Positions 53,437 through 61,585 of a DNA stretch of 64,000 bases are shown here, one piece after another. The stretch comes from Balneola sp. Lineage in GTDB: Bacteria > Bacteroidota > Rhodothermia > Balneolales > Balneolaceae. The stretch lies in assembly GCA_003712055.1 (NCBI GenBank), contig RHLJ01000004.1:124001-188000 (forward strand), written 5' to 3'. Numbering within the stretch: the stretch's first letter is position 1; every line of letters starts with the position of its first letter. The notes under the pieces were generated by a model. It saw only the letters and a program-made list of their open reading frames with translations. It ran no database searches and had not been told where the DNA came from. The position numbers and the translations under genes were made by a program.

Positions 53437-53554
53437 TTCGGAGTAACAAGCGAAATAAGTGGGGAATCGCATTCCGGGAGTCGAACCCGGCATAGCTCTA
53501 TGGCTAAGTCCTCCCCTAACGTGAGCGAAGTATCTTATTTCAACAACATCCGAA
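53437..53554 (-). ncRNA. Y-RNA-like element 1 (first after rsr)
   Basis: Lower stem TTCGGA/TCCGAA; loop TGTTGTT opposite GCTTGTTAC; perfect helix GAAATAAG/CTTATTTC; then A-TACTTCG. The effector region is closed by GGGGA/TCCCC (53512-53516 with 53461-53465). It holds a small hairpin (CATA-GAGC-TATG) and a T-arm-like hairpin CCGGG-TTCGACT-CCCGG (53474-53490). The T-arm here comes last, unlike elements 2 and 5, and there is no D-arm. No T-run follows, so its 3' end probably needs processing. Confidence 0.83.
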
Positions 53555-53558
53555 ATTT

Positions 53559-53580
53559 GCCCCGGCTCTGAGGCCGGAGC
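53559..53580 (-). terminator. Strong GC hairpin behind the rsr stop codon
   Basis: An 8-bp stem GCTCCGGC/GCCGGGGC with loop CTCAGA starts 2 nt after the rsr stop. Only AAATTT follows instead of a T-run. It may protect the mRNA 3' end, give partial termination, or mark a processing point between the mRNA and Y-RNA element 1. Confidence 0.6.
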
Positions 53581-53582
53581 TT

Positions 53583-55121
53583 TTATAATTCCATGCGCTT
53601 AATTTCTGAAAGCGTAGAATCACCTTCTTCAAGCGCATTCAAAACATCAAATATTTTATCAGACCATCCAGCGACTAGAAATACATCACTATTTTCAATT
53701 CGAAGCGGAGTATTTCCATAGCCTGCAAGGTCAAACAAATACAGTTTAGCACTTGGTGCGATGGAAGCTTTATACTCTTTCCACAAAGTGGAGAAAGAGT
53801 TTTTTCTTCCACGTGTATCCCACATCTGGCAGTCAGTAAACAGCATCACTTTATCAACTACTTTTCGATTTTTGATTAGTGATTTGATCACTTTATATCC
53901 ATTTGTGGCATACCCAACTGAACCTTCGATTCGGTTAAGTTTCTGGGTATTTGCTAGAACATTGGTAGAAGGTAAGTTGACCTGCTTCCACGAATCTCCG
54001 AAAATTCCAGTAATCACGTTTTTACTCCTCATGTTCATCAACATTCCAAGAAGCAAACCAACATCATAAAGTTGGATAGAGCTATTTTTGGAAATTGGGT
54101 AAAACATGGAGCCGGAAACATCGCACGCAATTACTACTCTTGTATTTAAGCCAAACCCTTTTAGGTTAGCTGTAGAGTGCATCGCTGCAACCTCAAGGCT
54201 ATCCAGGATATAGGAAGCATATTCACTTTTTACTTTCTCGATTTCCCGGTAAGCGGACAATAACCTAAAAGGTAGCTGCCTGGAGCGTTCAACTTCTCCT
54301 GGAGAGCTCAAACGATCTACAACAGTTTTAATAGATTCCTTACCTACTTCAGCCTCAAGAATATTCCTCAAGTTTCGCATAAGAGCCATATATCCGATTT
54401 TGCCGCTTTCAATTAACTCTTCCCACTTGTTTCTGAAAGCAAGTTCTTTTTCGCTTTTTGACGCAAATCTCTTTGTGCCAAGCATAGAAAGCTCTACTTC
54501 CCACGTGTATGGAGTAGCTAAATTTTTATCAGCGATTTTATCGAATAGAGACTGTTTCTCTTCTGATTCAGCTTTTGGACGAACCAGGAACAATGCATCT
54601 CTAAGTGTGATTTCAGCCGGGCGGTCATACTTTGCAAATTGATACTCATCAAATTTGTTGAATGAACTTCCCAGGCCTTTTTGTACCTGCTTAGATAGTT
54701 TATTTAATTTCTTGAACCCTGTACGTTCGTTGGCTGCTGCATAGCAAGCCAAAAGCTCAGTAATTTCATCTGCTCTTTGGATAACCTTGGATACAGTATT
54801 ACTAACCAGGCTATCGCCTTGATGTACACGAGCAAGTTCGGTAACCAAAACCAAAGGAATGGAACGAAGATGCATTTTTGTACGGGCATAAACAGCCAGT
54901 TTAGCAACAAATATAGGGTCGACTTGAGCAATCAATGATCTGATTCTCTCAATCCGACTTTTTTCCGAGGTATAGAAAGGATTACCCAAACCAGCAGTAA
55001 CTACTGCAGAGTAAAGCTCCATCTTGGGAGAGAGCCTTATTGCCCTCTCCCCCTCATAGTTGAGGACCTGCTTTCTCTTTCTATTTAGTACATTGAATTT
55101 CATGATCTTTTTTGATTGCAT
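53583..55121 (-). CDS. rsr: Ro60 orthologue, TROVE-VWA RNA-binding protein
   Basis: A 512-residue ring protein. The TROVE HEAT-repeat domain covers about 10-320 (N-Y-E-G-E-R-A-I-R-L near 20; L-R-N-L-R-N-I-L-E-A near 252). The VWA domain follows (about 325-512) with its MIDAS motif D-V-S-G-S and the later F-T-D-C-Q-M-W-D. Ro60 proteins bind Y RNAs on the outer ring surface and misfolded RNA ends in the central hole, and can link to PNPase. A second Met at residue 7 could be the true start. It is divergent from a WYL regulator gene and followed by five Y-RNA-like genes and rtcB. Confidence 0.96.
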   Translation of the reverse strand: MQSKKIMKFNVLNRKRKQVLNYEGERAIRLSPKMELYSAVVTAGLGNPFYTSEKSRIERIRSLIAQVDPIFVAKLAVYARTKMHLRSIPLVLVTELARVHQGDSLVSNTVSKVIQRADEITELLACYAAANERTGFKKLNKLSKQVQKGLGSSFNKFDEYQFAKYDRPAEITLRDALFLVRPKAESEEKQSLFDKIADKNLATPYTWEVELSMLGTKRFASKSEKELAFRNKWEELIESGKIGYMALMRNLRNILEAEVGKESIKTVVDRLSSPGEVERSRQLPFRLLSAYREIEKVKSEYASYILDSLEVAAMHSTANLKGFGLNTRVVIACDVSGSMFYPISKNSSIQLYDVGLLLGMLMNMRSKNVITGIFGDSWKQVNLPSTNVLANTQKLNRIEGSVGYATNGYKVIKSLIKNRKVVDKVMLFTDCQMWDTRGRKNSFSTLWKEYKASIAPSAKLYLFDLAGYGNTPLRIENSDVFLVAGWSDKIFDVLNALEEGDSTLSEIKRMEL

Positions 55122-55151
55122 TTTTAATTACGAGACAATGATAAAAGAGAA

Positions 55152-55172
55152 CTGCGCAGTCTTTTTGCGCAG
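55152..55172. promoter_or_regulatory. Inverted repeat in the rsr/WYL divergent promoter
   Basis: CTGCGCA (55152-55158) and TGCGCAG (55166-55172) form a perfect dyad with a 7-nt spacer in the 87-bp gap between rsr and the WYL gene. It is the only strong dyad there and a natural candidate for the WYL regulator's operator. As an RNA it would also form a hairpin. Confidence 0.65.
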
Positions 55173-55208
55173 CAAATTTTTTTTTCTATTTTTTTTAAAA
55201 AAGATTGA

Positions 55209-56246
55209 ATGCCGGTAAATAGAAATGCTTTAATTCGTTACAGGACTATTGATAATTGCTTAAGAAACAGGCAAAGATTATGGACTCTGGAAGATTTAAT
55301 AGAGAGATGCTCTGAGGCTTTATATGAATATGAAGGTATTGATAAAGGGGTAAGCCGAAGAACAGTTCAGTCAGATATTCAAATAATGAGATCGGACAAG
55401 CTAGGATATAATGCTCCGATTATCGTAGAGCGGAAGAAGTATTATTCCTATTCAGATCCTGAATATACAATCACAAATATTCCACTTACTGAGCAGGATA
55501 TAGGAACCTTAAATGAAGTCGTAGAGATACTTAAGCAGTTCAAAGGTTTTTCCCATTTCGAAGACATGGACGGAATGATCAAAAAACTGGAGAATAAAGT
55601 ATACCGAAGCCAACCGAATTCGAGATCAATTATTGATTTTGAAAAAAATGAAGGGTTACGAGGACTTCATCATCTGGATGATTTGTACCAGGCGATTTTA
55701 AATAAAAGTGTTCTGGCAATTACTTACCAATCATTTCGTGCCCGAAAAGCCAATGAATTAGAATTTCACCCTCAGTTTTTAAAGGAGTATCGGAATCGAT
55801 GGTTTGTAGTTGGAGGTAAGAGTAGAGATGCACATCCATTAAATCTCGCGCTTGATCGCATTCAGGAGATTAAAGTTTTGGAAGACAAAAAGTATTTGTC
55901 GTTGAATTTAAATCCACAGGATTTTTACCGGCATGTAATTGGAGTAACTACGAGTCCAAATATGAGACCGCGAGAAGTTATGATCTTTGTAGACCGGGGA
56001 AATGCTCCATATGTGCTTACAAAGCCACTTCATCATTCTCAGCAGCTCGTTAGAAAAGTAAAGGATGGGATAATAATTTCTATTCATGTTCAATTTAATT
56101 TCGAACTGGAACGAGAAATCCTGGGCTTTGGGGAATCCATGAAAGTACTTTCCCCTCCGGGATTAGCTAAGCGTATAAGTAATAAATTATATCTGGCACG
56201 ACGGAATTACGAAGACTCTTCTTATCCGATAGAGTCGGAGTTTTGA
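55209..56246 (+). CDS. WYL-domain transcriptional regulator of the RNA-repair locus
   Basis: A 345-residue protein. The N-terminal winged helix (about 8-75; V-S-R-R-T-V-Q-S-D-I-Q-I-M) precedes a WYL domain (about 140-235; I-T-Y-Q-S-F-R, then F-L-K-E-Y-R-N-R-W-F-V-V-G) and a WCX-like C-terminal extension. WYL domains bind ligands, including nucleic acids in some cases, and often control DNA/RNA damage or defence genes. Its divergent position to rsr suggests it senses RNA damage and controls rsr, the Y RNAs and rtcB, which is inference. Confidence 0.93.
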   Translation: MPVNRNALIRYRTIDNCLRNRQRLWTLEDLIERCSEALYEYEGIDKGVSRRTVQSDIQIMRSDKLGYNAPIIVERKKYYSYSDPEYTITNIPLTEQDIGTLNEVVEILKQFKGFSHFEDMDGMIKKLENKVYRSQPNSRSIIDFEKNEGLRGLHHLDDLYQAILNKSVLAITYQSFRARKANELEFHPQFLKEYRNRWFVVGGKSRDAHPLNLALDRIQEIKVLEDKKYLSLNLNPQDFYRHVIGVTTSPNMRPREVMIFVDRGNAPYVLTKPLHHSQQLVRKVKDGIIISIHVQFNFELEREILGFGESMKVLSPPGLAKRISNKLYLARRNYEDSSYPIESEF

Positions 56247-56276
56247 TTTGGATATGATATAGTATCGAAGTAAGGT

Positions 56277-56975
56277 ATGACTGAACCACAAAGAGAAGCG
56301 AAAAGAGTAAAGAAACCCTGGCCGACAAAAGCGGCTATGGCACAGGTTTATAGTGAGTATCTTTGGGGTGGTGAATCTCATGACTTCTATTCTGGGGAAG
56401 GGTCGCATTTACCAGGGTTAGTAGAGCCTTATGTAGAAATTGTTTCAGAATTCCTTACTTCATTTGAGACTCCAATAACCGTTTGTGATTTAGGTTGTGG
56501 TGATTTCAATGTGGGCAAACAGCTTATTCAGCATACTAAAAAGTATGTGGCTGTTGATATTGTACCGGAACTAATCCAAAGGAATAAGAAACTGTTTGAA
56601 GCAGAGAATTTAGAGTTTCACTGTCTGGATATAGCCACGGATGATTTACCAGCAGCAGACTGTGTGATACTTAAGCAGGTGCTTCAGCATATCTCCAACA
56701 AAGAAGTTCACCAGGTAGTAAAAAAACTGGCGGGTTATAAGTATGTGATTGTTACAGAGCACATACCCGATGGTGAATTTGAGCCCAACAAGGATATTAT
56801 TTCAGGGCAGGGAACACGGCTAAAAAAGCTAAGTGGTATTAACCTTACTGCTCCACCATTTTACTTTAAGGCTAAAGAAGGAAAGCTACTTTTATCTATT
56901 CCGCTAGAGAAGGGAAAGGGAGTAGTTGATACAAGATTATATCATACCATTCATAAACATCTGATTCGAAGTTGA
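56277..56975 (+). CDS. Class I SAM-dependent methyltransferase
   Basis: A 232-residue methyltransferase. SAM-binding motif I is V-C-D-L-G-C-G-D-F-N-V-G (69-80), followed by V-A-V-D-I (motif II), L-D-I-A-T-D-D-L-P and V-I-L-K-Q-V-L-Q-H-I. A basic N-terminus (K-R-V-K-K-P-W) could bind nucleic acid. The substrate is not identifiable. It lies 30 nt behind the WYL gene on the same strand. A modification role on RNA of this locus is possible but unproven. A fragment of its 3' end is duplicated at 57512-57582. Confidence 0.85.
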   Translation: MTEPQREAKRVKKPWPTKAAMAQVYSEYLWGGESHDFYSGEGSHLPGLVEPYVEIVSEFLTSFETPITVCDLGCGDFNVGKQLIQHTKKYVAVDIVPELIQRNKKLFEAENLEFHCLDIATDDLPAADCVILKQVLQHISNKEVHQVVKKLAGYKYVIVTEHIPDGEFEPNKDIISGQGTRLKKLSGINLTAPPFYFKAKEGKLLLSIPLEKGKGVVDTRLYHTIHKHLIRS

Positions 56976-57083
56976 GTGAGTATATAATTTACCTTCCTTA
57001 CCAAAGGTAAAAGCAAAATGGCTGATTATTGCATCGATTAACATTATTTGGCAACTTTTGTGTTAACGATATAATTGTAAGTG

Positions 57084-57422
57084 ATGGCTGATAATAAACA
57101 AGAAATAATCCCACCTAAGGAAGCTGTTCAAGTCTTAAAAGGAATCATCGAAGGTAAATATGATTTCAAGTTCGAACCCTCATTCATTTGGGCGGATAAG
57201 TACACCACGAGTATTCGATTCAATTGTGAAGGTTACATCATTCAAATTTTTGTAGATACGGGTGACCTGGATTATGTGGATTTCATCACTGCTTCGGATG
57301 GGCGCGAAGGTAAATATGATTGGTGGTCTGAGGAAGTACACGGAGCAGAAGACGCGATTGATTTATTATCAGAGGAGGAACAACAAATCCTGATCAGCAA
57401 GTTTGAGGAAAAATCCAGGTAA
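57084..57422 (+). CDS. Hypothetical small acidic protein
   Basis: A 112-residue protein from ATG 57084 (a GTG lies one codon upstream). It looks like a mixed alpha/beta single domain: F-I-W-A-D-K-Y-T-T-S-I-R-F-N, then I-I-Q-I-F-V-D-T-G-D-L-D-Y-V, then an acidic helical end. No family is recognised. It is 108 nt behind the methyltransferase gene and may be independent. Confidence 0.7.
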   Translation: MADNKQEIIPPKEAVQVLKGIIEGKYDFKFEPSFIWADKYTTSIRFNCEGYIIQIFVDTGDLDYVDFITASDGREGKYDWWSEEVHGAEDAIDLLSEEEQQILISKFEEKSR

Positions 57423-57511
57423 GATCACAATAACCAGCCATGGCTACCGGTTACCGCACTGGCTGTGGTATAAGGCTTAGTAGAAAGAGAATCCGGTGAG
57501 CCCGGTTAAAA

Positions 57512-57582
57512 AAGCAAAGCTAATCTTATCTAGTCCTCTAGAGAAGGGAAAGGGAGTAGTTGATACAAGATTATATCTTACT
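57512..57582 (+). pseudogene. Duplicated 3' fragment of the methyltransferase gene
   Basis: About 70 nt match 56880-56946 with few changes, including 40 consecutive identical bases beginning at 57537 (source about 56906-56945). The reading frame is not continued upstream. The copy lacks the methyltransferase core and is a remnant of a local duplication and deletion. The remaining 57423-57635 shows no gene. Confidence 0.8.
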
Positions 57583-57635
57583 ATCTAAAGAGGCTGAGCG
57601 ATTGTAATCTCCTGTATTTACAAAGTGTACTTATA

Positions 57636-60600
57636 TCATTCCCAGACAATAGAACCAATTTCAATTATATCTTTAGGCTCTTTAAGCTGACGTGTAAATT
57701 TTTTGACCTGTTGATTCTTTGAGCCATAGTTTGTGTAAATAGCAACTTGGAGGGAAATTGGGCCGGAGACTTTTTGAACCCGGTCGTCAAAAAAATCTAC
57801 CTCAACTTTATACTCACCAGGAGATGCCTTCTTTAGAAGGTATTCTTCCGGACCATATCCAGAGGTGTTGTCGTATGTTAACTTTCCTCCAAGTTTGGTT
57901 AGGAGATTATTGTAAGAACATTTTTCTCCGTTTGGCTCAGTAACCCATAGGTCTAAATCTGTGTCCATAACATTCCATGTAAGAATGATTCGAATATCAA
58001 CAGGAAGGTGAACGATCAATTCAAGATCTATCTCTGAAAGGTCAAGTGTATCAATTCTGGCAATTATGGAATTCATCTCATGTAATACTGTAGTCTTGAA
58101 TTGAGGAGGAGTTGTAGCCATATCCCAGTCATGCGTAATGATCTCGTAAAGCAGATCGACTGCTTTTTGGTACTCTTTGTTAGCTTCGTATGCTAATGCC
58201 AGATCTCTTTTAGATTGAGGTTCAAAGGATCTTATATTCAATATTTTTTTAAGTAAGAATATGCTTTTTTCAAACTCGCCTAATTCTTGATATTTATTGG
58301 CTAACGTTTTTAAAAGTTCATGGTTTTCAATATTTAATTCTGCGAGGTTTGATAAAACCTTAAGGCCAATCTCCGTCTCATTTTCTTCAAGAAAAAAAGT
58401 TCCAACGCTTAGGTAAAAGCTTGGCGCAGAGCCATAATTTTCTCGTAATGACAAATACTCTCTGTATCGATTCTTCTTCGAAGTCTTCTTTAAAGCTTCG
58501 ATATAGGGTTCATTTTCATTCCAACTCTCTGTTATAATGCTAAGGCTCGAGTTTGCTTCAGAATATTCTTCAATCGAATCGCGATCCAGATATAAATCAG
58601 TAGTTTCTGATGCTACTCTAGCTTCAACAATGCTACCAGTTAATTCTCTTCTCGCAATTGGTGAATAACCCGATACAACCAATTCATTCGAACTAACAAC
58701 TCCAAAATCCAGGATTATTTCACCATTAAAAGTATCGTTCACTAATACTTCTTTTGTTTGATATCCAATAAAAGTAACAACTAGATAATCGTTTGGACGA
58801 GCATTGATCCCATAAAAACCATTCTCATTGGAAGAAGTGCCAACGGATGTACCCTTTATTACAATATTTGCTCCTGGTACAACTTCACCGTCTGTATCAA
58901 TAATCCGACCGGTAACTGTTTGATTAAAAATAGTTGTATCTATCGTTTCAACGGAGCGGCGAAATCTAGATTGGTCACTTACGGTTCTATTAGGTGGGGA
59001 CTCTGTTTTTGAATCTTTCTTTTCCTGCTTCCACCAGGAAATAGATTGGTCGAAATCCTGTAAAGCACGTTCAATTATTTTCTTTTTTGATAACGGAATC
59101 TCCTCAGGTTTTTTACTTAGAAGTTCTTCATACTCTGCTTTTAGTTCACCTGGAGGTTCAATTTCGTATCGTACATAGTCTTCGATTCTATCCAGAACAA
59201 TTAAGGAAGTATATTGGGTGATTATTTGATGCTCTTTTGCGAAAGCTATTATCTCTTCTTTTTTATGATCTGGGTTAGACAATTGAGCAGTTATTTTTTT
59301 GTTCGCCCATAATCTTTTAACCCCACTGTTGTTTGAAGACCGAGAGATTATAATTTCTTTTCGTTCAGTAATGTTACCCCCAGAGCCAAAATTAAGCGTT
59401 ACTTTTCCTTCGATACCTGACTGTATTAACCCAGCTACAGAAAAACCCTGGTACTCTTGTATCAAAGTAGGGGTATTGGGATATAATTCCTTGATAAATA
59501 AAGAATCATATTCGGCTCCTAAAAAATAGTGAGGTGTAGTTGTAAGAATCTTAAAAGCCTCGCTATATGGAGTACTCAAGAGATTAATAAAGCTTCCTCC
59601 GTTTTTTTCAGCTAAATTTTTTGAGTAATTAGCATCATTTGAGGTAGAAGAGGAAATAATATAAGTCGGCTTGCTAATAGGCAGATGAATCAATTTATCA
59701 AGATTTGGTAGACCATCCGTAAAAAACAGTATTTCATCCGCGTTAACAGTACTAAAGGGAATACTAGAATAACTGGTACCCCCATCATAAGTTATTTTTT
59801 TTATCTCTTTTAGTAATCTATCCGACTTACCATTCACTATTTCGAGTTCCTTAGTTTGGTGAAGTTGATTACTAAAACTTAAAAAATGCACTTTTACCTC
59901 AGATAGATGTTCCAGGTAGTTTTGAAGTAGTTCTAGCTCAAGTTCTATATTTCTATCAAATAGGGATTTCGAAGCATCCCATAAAACTGCAATTGAAGCA
60001 GGTTTTGGCTTCTCTTTATTAATGCTTTCGATATCAGTTAGCAGGTAGAAATAATCCTCACCATTAGTTGAAGCTTCTCGAAAAACCCTTTCGCTATCAG
60101 TGGCGGGAATTTCAAAACTCAAGATTCCATCAGCTAGAAAATTATGCAGTTTTTTCTCAGCTATATATGAGCTTCTCCATTTCTCAAACTGAAAGTTAAC
60201 CAAGTCGTTGTTGAGTAAGTTTGGAGATAGCTCTTGATTACTTACCTCTACTCTAATCCGAAAATTCTCTACTGTACCAAAAGAAGACACAAATTGATAA
60301 ACAGGAAGCTTTGTATTTAACTCTTCTTCATATCCTATTAGCACAGATTTTCTGCCTTTTGCAGGTATAGGATATACTCGTGCTTTATAGTTGTTGCCGG
60401 TTGTTTTTTCAAGCAAACCAGGATCGATGATTTGTCGCACTACACCTTCAAAAGCCTTTTGCCCAAGGTTTTTTTCAACGACCACTCCCTCTCTGAGTTT
60501 CCCATTAACATCCATTGCAAAGCGATACACATTTTGATTATCGGCTAAAGGAAAACGAAGTTCTCCCTCAAGTACCCGGTCATTAGGGTTATAAAAAGTC

Positions 60601-60767
60601 ATCTTTGCAGTAGTGCGGGCTATATTGCCTATTACTACTATTTCTATTTCCAGAGACTCAAGCCTTATCTCTGCTTCTTCATTTAGTATTTGTAGAATAC
60701 CAGGTTGTTGGGCAAGTATCGCTGATGAGGTAAGTATTGCAAAAAGGCAGATAGTAACAGTTTTCAT
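57636..60767 (-). CDS. Secreted VIT/VWA protein with carboxypeptidase-regulatory-like, TPR and DUF2135 domains
   Basis: A 1043-residue protein with signal peptide 1-19 (A-I-L-A-Q). A VIT domain (about 22-170) is followed by a VWA-type domain (about 250-420), whose MIDAS is altered: D-A-S-K-S instead of D-x-S-x-S. A carboxypeptidase-regulatory-like domain (about 615-705; G-R-I-I-D-T-D-G-E-V-V-P-G-A-N) precedes TPR-like helices (about 770-900). A C-terminal DUF2135/YfaP domain (about 930-1040; L-T-W-N-V-M-D-T-D-L-D-L-W-V) completes it. It is likely surface-associated. It is divergent from an ECF sigma gene. Confidence 0.88.
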   Translation of the reverse strand: MKTVTICLFAILTSSAILAQQPGILQILNEEAEIRLESLEIEIVVIGNIARTTAKMTFYNPNDRVLEGELRFPLADNQNVYRFAMDVNGKLREGVVVEKNLGQKAFEGVVRQIIDPGLLEKTTGNNYKARVYPIPAKGRKSVLIGYEEELNTKLPVYQFVSSFGTVENFRIRVEVSNQELSPNLLNNDLVNFQFEKWRSSYIAEKKLHNFLADGILSFEIPATDSERVFREASTNGEDYFYLLTDIESINKEKPKPASIAVLWDASKSLFDRNIELELELLQNYLEHLSEVKVHFLSFSNQLHQTKELEIVNGKSDRLLKEIKKITYDGGTSYSSIPFSTVNADEILFFTDGLPNLDKLIHLPISKPTYIISSSTSNDANYSKNLAEKNGGSFINLLSTPYSEAFKILTTTPHYFLGAEYDSLFIKELYPNTPTLIQEYQGFSVAGLIQSGIEGKVTLNFGSGGNITERKEIIISRSSNNSGVKRLWANKKITAQLSNPDHKKEEIIAFAKEHQIITQYTSLIVLDRIEDYVRYEIEPPGELKAEYEELLSKKPEEIPLSKKKIIERALQDFDQSISWWKQEKKDSKTESPPNRTVSDQSRFRRSVETIDTTIFNQTVTGRIIDTDGEVVPGANIVIKGTSVGTSSNENGFYGINARPNDYLVVTFIGYQTKEVLVNDTFNGEIILDFGVVSSNELVVSGYSPIARRELTGSIVEARVASETTDLYLDRDSIEEYSEANSSLSIITESWNENEPYIEALKKTSKKNRYREYLSLRENYGSAPSFYLSVGTFFLEENETEIGLKVLSNLAELNIENHELLKTLANKYQELGEFEKSIFLLKKILNIRSFEPQSKRDLALAYEANKEYQKAVDLLYEIITHDWDMATTPPQFKTTVLHEMNSIIARIDTLDLSEIDLELIVHLPVDIRIILTWNVMDTDLDLWVTEPNGEKCSYNNLLTKLGGKLTYDNTSGYGPEEYLLKKASPGEYKVEVDFFDDRVQKVSGPISLQVAIYTNYGSKNQQVKKFTRQLKEPKDIIEIGSIVWE

Positions 60768-60951
60768 AATAACCCTAGAGATTTAGTTAAGACCGTTCAA
60801 TGGCTTAAAGCATGCACTAAGAACTATTAAAAATTGTAAATAGTACCCGAAAAGAATTATTTGCTGCTACTAGACAGCTCACAAGAAAATATTTTTAACC
60901 CCTGCGACTTTTGATAACCCGTTTCAGTCTTATTGGTGATTGCGCGCAACC

Positions 60952-61581
60952 ATGAATTCTAATATGCATTCTGTGTCACATTCTGATTTTATTCAATTAC
61001 TGAAACCGCACTACAATGATCTGGTGAATTATTGCCGGGCTTTGTGCTCAGGCTCATCAAAAGCTGAAGCTGAAGATGTACTTCAACAATCGTTGTTAAA
61101 GGCCTATGAAAACATTAGTTCATTAAGGGACTCAAAGCGCTTCAGAAGCTGGATTTTTCAGATAGTTACCCGAAGTTTTTACGATGCTGTTCGCCGACCG
61201 TTTTGGAACAGGTTTGTGTCGCTTTCATCCGAAGATGGAAAAGAAGCCTTTCAGGTGTTTGAAGACAATTTTTTCGAAGATCATCAACTCTTGATTGGTG
61301 TACTATCCAGACTCGAGAAAAAAGAACGGGCAGCCTTGCTGCTTTTCGAGATAGGCGGGTTTTCCATAAAGGAAATCACTCACCTGCAAAACGAAAAAAG
61401 CGAATCGACAGTAAAATCCCGGTTAAGTCGTACCCGGAAAAAGTTGAAGGAAATCATGGAGCAATTAGAAGGAGATGGAAGGGTGATACCCAAGTCTATC
61501 ACCTCAAGCAAACAGAAACCATTCAAGGATCTTTACCATGAAACCTCAACCATCATCAAAGAAATCAACTCAATGGGGTGA
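60952..61581 (+). CDS. ECF RNA polymerase sigma factor
   Basis: A 209-residue sigma-70-like factor. Region 2 covers about 20-90 (A-E-D-V-L-Q-Q-S-L-L-K-A-Y and S-W-I-F-Q-I-V-T-R). Region 4 covers about 120-180 (A-L-L-L-F-E-I-G-G-F-S-I-K-E-I, then T-V-K-S-R-L-S-R-T-R). I choose ATG 60952; a TTG at 60940 would add four residues. The anti-sigma-like gene follows, and the VIT/VWA gene is divergent across a 184-bp gap. Confidence 0.9.
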   Translation: MNSNMHSVSHSDFIQLLKPHYNDLVNYCRALCSGSSKAEAEDVLQQSLLKAYENISSLRDSKRFRSWIFQIVTRSFYDAVRRPFWNRFVSLSSEDGKEAFQVFEDNFFEDHQLLIGVLSRLEKKERAALLLFEIGGFSIKEITHLQNEKSESTVKSRLSRTRKKLKEIMEQLEGDGRVIPKSITSSKQKPFKDLYHETSTIIKEINSMG

Positions 61582-61585
61582 TGCT

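Noticed and set aside
56262-56275. A CGAAGTA motif, the reverse complement of the TACTTCG Y-RNA box, behind the WYL gene
   Set aside because: No TG[TC]TGT[AT] box, opposing GNNNNT[TC][AG]C or T-arm is present at the expected distances. A 7-mer match alone is likely chance.
57081-57083. GTG start for the small acidic protein
   Set aside because: The next codon is ATG, which is the simpler start. The family is unknown, so the first codon cannot be supported.
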